From Chitinophagaceae bacterium (GTDB lineage Bacteria; Bacteroidota; Bacteroidia; Chitinophagales; Chitinophagaceae): DNA of 64,000 nucleotides. Under the pieces are notes generated by a model that did not search any database, had not been told where the DNA came from, and saw only the letters and a program-made list of their open reading frames with translations. Each line of letters begins with the position of its first letter. Position 1 is the stretch's first letter. A program made the translations under genes and the position numbers. This document shows, in pieces, positions 63,350 to 64,000 of the stretch. Where the stretch lies: assembly GCA_023957755.1 (NCBI GenBank), contig JAMLGT010000003.1, positions 62,001 through 126,000 on the forward strand, given 5' to 3'.

Positions 63350-63859
63350 CTATTTTTTTGCTTTAAGCCGATCGTCAGCACTAAGTCCGTACATTCCAGG
63401 TATAGGAACATCCAGTAGTCTCAGATATACGCCCAACTGGGCTCTGTGGTGATACAGATGGTTCATCCCATTGCTGCGTAGCGCTATTTCCTTGGGCAAT
63501 TCAAAGATGATATGGTCTCCATTTTTCAGGGTGAATGGTTCCAGTAGCATGTCATCACCGGCATTTCTCAGTGCCTCAATTGACTTACGAACGCCCTCGT
63601 CATGGAGTTTTATCAGATCGTGAGTGTTAGTAATTTCAATTTTCCTGCCCGAATGTGTAGCAAAGTCGAGGTGTTTTGAAGTGACAATGGTTGCGACTCT
63701 CCCTGCGAGTACCGCAATGTGGGTAGCTAATTGCAATAGGTCCATTGATTTTTCATGAGGTTTCCATCCAAATTTTTCGGTTGGAATACATTCCAGCATT
63801 TTCCGGGTATTGATGGCCTCCCGTTCCATTTCGTTGGCAAATACTTCTGTTACAGACAT
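63350..63859 (-). CDS. DinB-family protein (putative metal-dependent hydrolase or transferase)
   Basis: 169 residues from the ATG at 63859 (frame opens 14 codons earlier). DinB/YfiT four-helix bundle: residues TRKMLECIPTEKFGWKPHEKSM, LQLATHIAVLAGRV with the first His ligand, and MNHLYHHRAQLGVYLR with two His ligands. Metal-binding site complete. Proteins of this kind act on thiols or mycothiol-like substrates or are of unknown use. Separated by 100 bp from the efflux-pump gene. Confidence 0.83.
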   Translation of the reverse strand: MSVTEVFANEMEREAINTRKMLECIPTEKFGWKPHEKSMDLLQLATHIAVLAGRVATIVTSKHLDFATHSGRKIEITNTHDLIKLHDEGVRKSIEALRNAGDDMLLEPFTLKNGDHIIFELPKEIALRSNGMNHLYHHRAQLGVYLRLLDVPIPGMYGLSADDRLKAKK

Positions 63860-64000
63860 AGCTTCATAATTTTTTTTACCTGAAAGCAAATAACTCACCA
63901 AACTTTTTGTGACTGCCCTTTCATTGGTGTGTTCTCCCTATGTAGTTAGTTCATGATTGGCAAATATTAACCCTGCCTAAACCAGTTATTTATTTCCGGA

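Overview
The window reads as a chromosomal segment of a Bacteroidota bacterium, most like the Chitinophagales/Sphingobacteriales side of the phylum. Support: promoters of the Bacteroidota type (TTTG, about 20-21 bp, TAnnTTTG), poor Shine-Dalgarno sequences, a T9SS C-terminal sorting domain, a HmuY-type haem lipoprotein beside a TonB-dependent receptor, SusC-era style signal peptides ending in AQ, and a complete mevalonate branch for isoprenoids. Gene order is mostly chromosomal housekeeping, not phage or plasmid.

Layout. 0-10 kb: a phosphodiesterase, a DCC/CoA-binding fusion, a membrane zinc protease, L-serine dehydratase, PDH E2, an outer-membrane protein and gyrB. 10.3-14.5 kb: a haem-uptake locus (AraC regulator, TonB receptor, HmuY lipoprotein). 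14.6-23.7 kb: FucP-type permease, small heat-shock protein, VWA protein, LptG/F permease, YkgJ protein, phytase-like lipoprotein, an RNA-rich intergenic region, RmuC and PncA. 24-30.9 kb: CocE hydrolase, a small lipoprotein, a frameshifted T9SS cargo protein, the SRP RNA, a 22-unit heptamer array, an alpha-oxoamine synthase and a GT25 glycosyltransferase. 30.9-32.9 kb: a gene-poor, AT-rich patch with a VapBC pair whose toxin is frameshifted. 33-39.7 kb: NlpC/P60 peptidase, deformylase, ChaN protein, aldo/keto reductase, MmgE/PrpD protein, phosphosulfolactate synthase, hemerythrin. 39.7-45 kb: a five-gene mevalonate operon (type II IPP isomerase, class II HMG-CoA reductase, three GHMP enzymes). 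45-50.5 kb: haem-binding barrel, two thioredoxin-fold proteins, DUF2249 protein, AhpD-like protein and a PLP decarboxylase. 50.6-64 kb: deaminase/TerC/DedA operon, GH63-like glucosidase, Tricorn-like protease, cupin, class-V aminotransferase, DHA2 efflux pump and DinB protein.

Non-coding content is the most unusual part. Five copies of a 130-135 bp intergenic element with terminal inverted repeats and base-paired cores (some with compensatory changes) lie at gene ends. A 117-nt candidate RNA with a good promoter, closing stem and U-tract sits upstream of rmuC, in antisense orientation to it. A heptamer tandem array lies just upstream of the alpha-oxoamine synthase promoter. The SRP RNA and the candidate RNA calibrate the promoter-to-start distance, and by that ruler sdaA and the DCC fusion gene would be transcribed without a leader.

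No CRISPR array, prophage, transposase gene, rRNA or tRNA was seen. No clearly new multi-gene defence or metabolic system stands out; the best leads are the RNA, the repeat family and a possible sulfonolipid link between the alpha-oxoamine synthase and the ComA-type enzyme.
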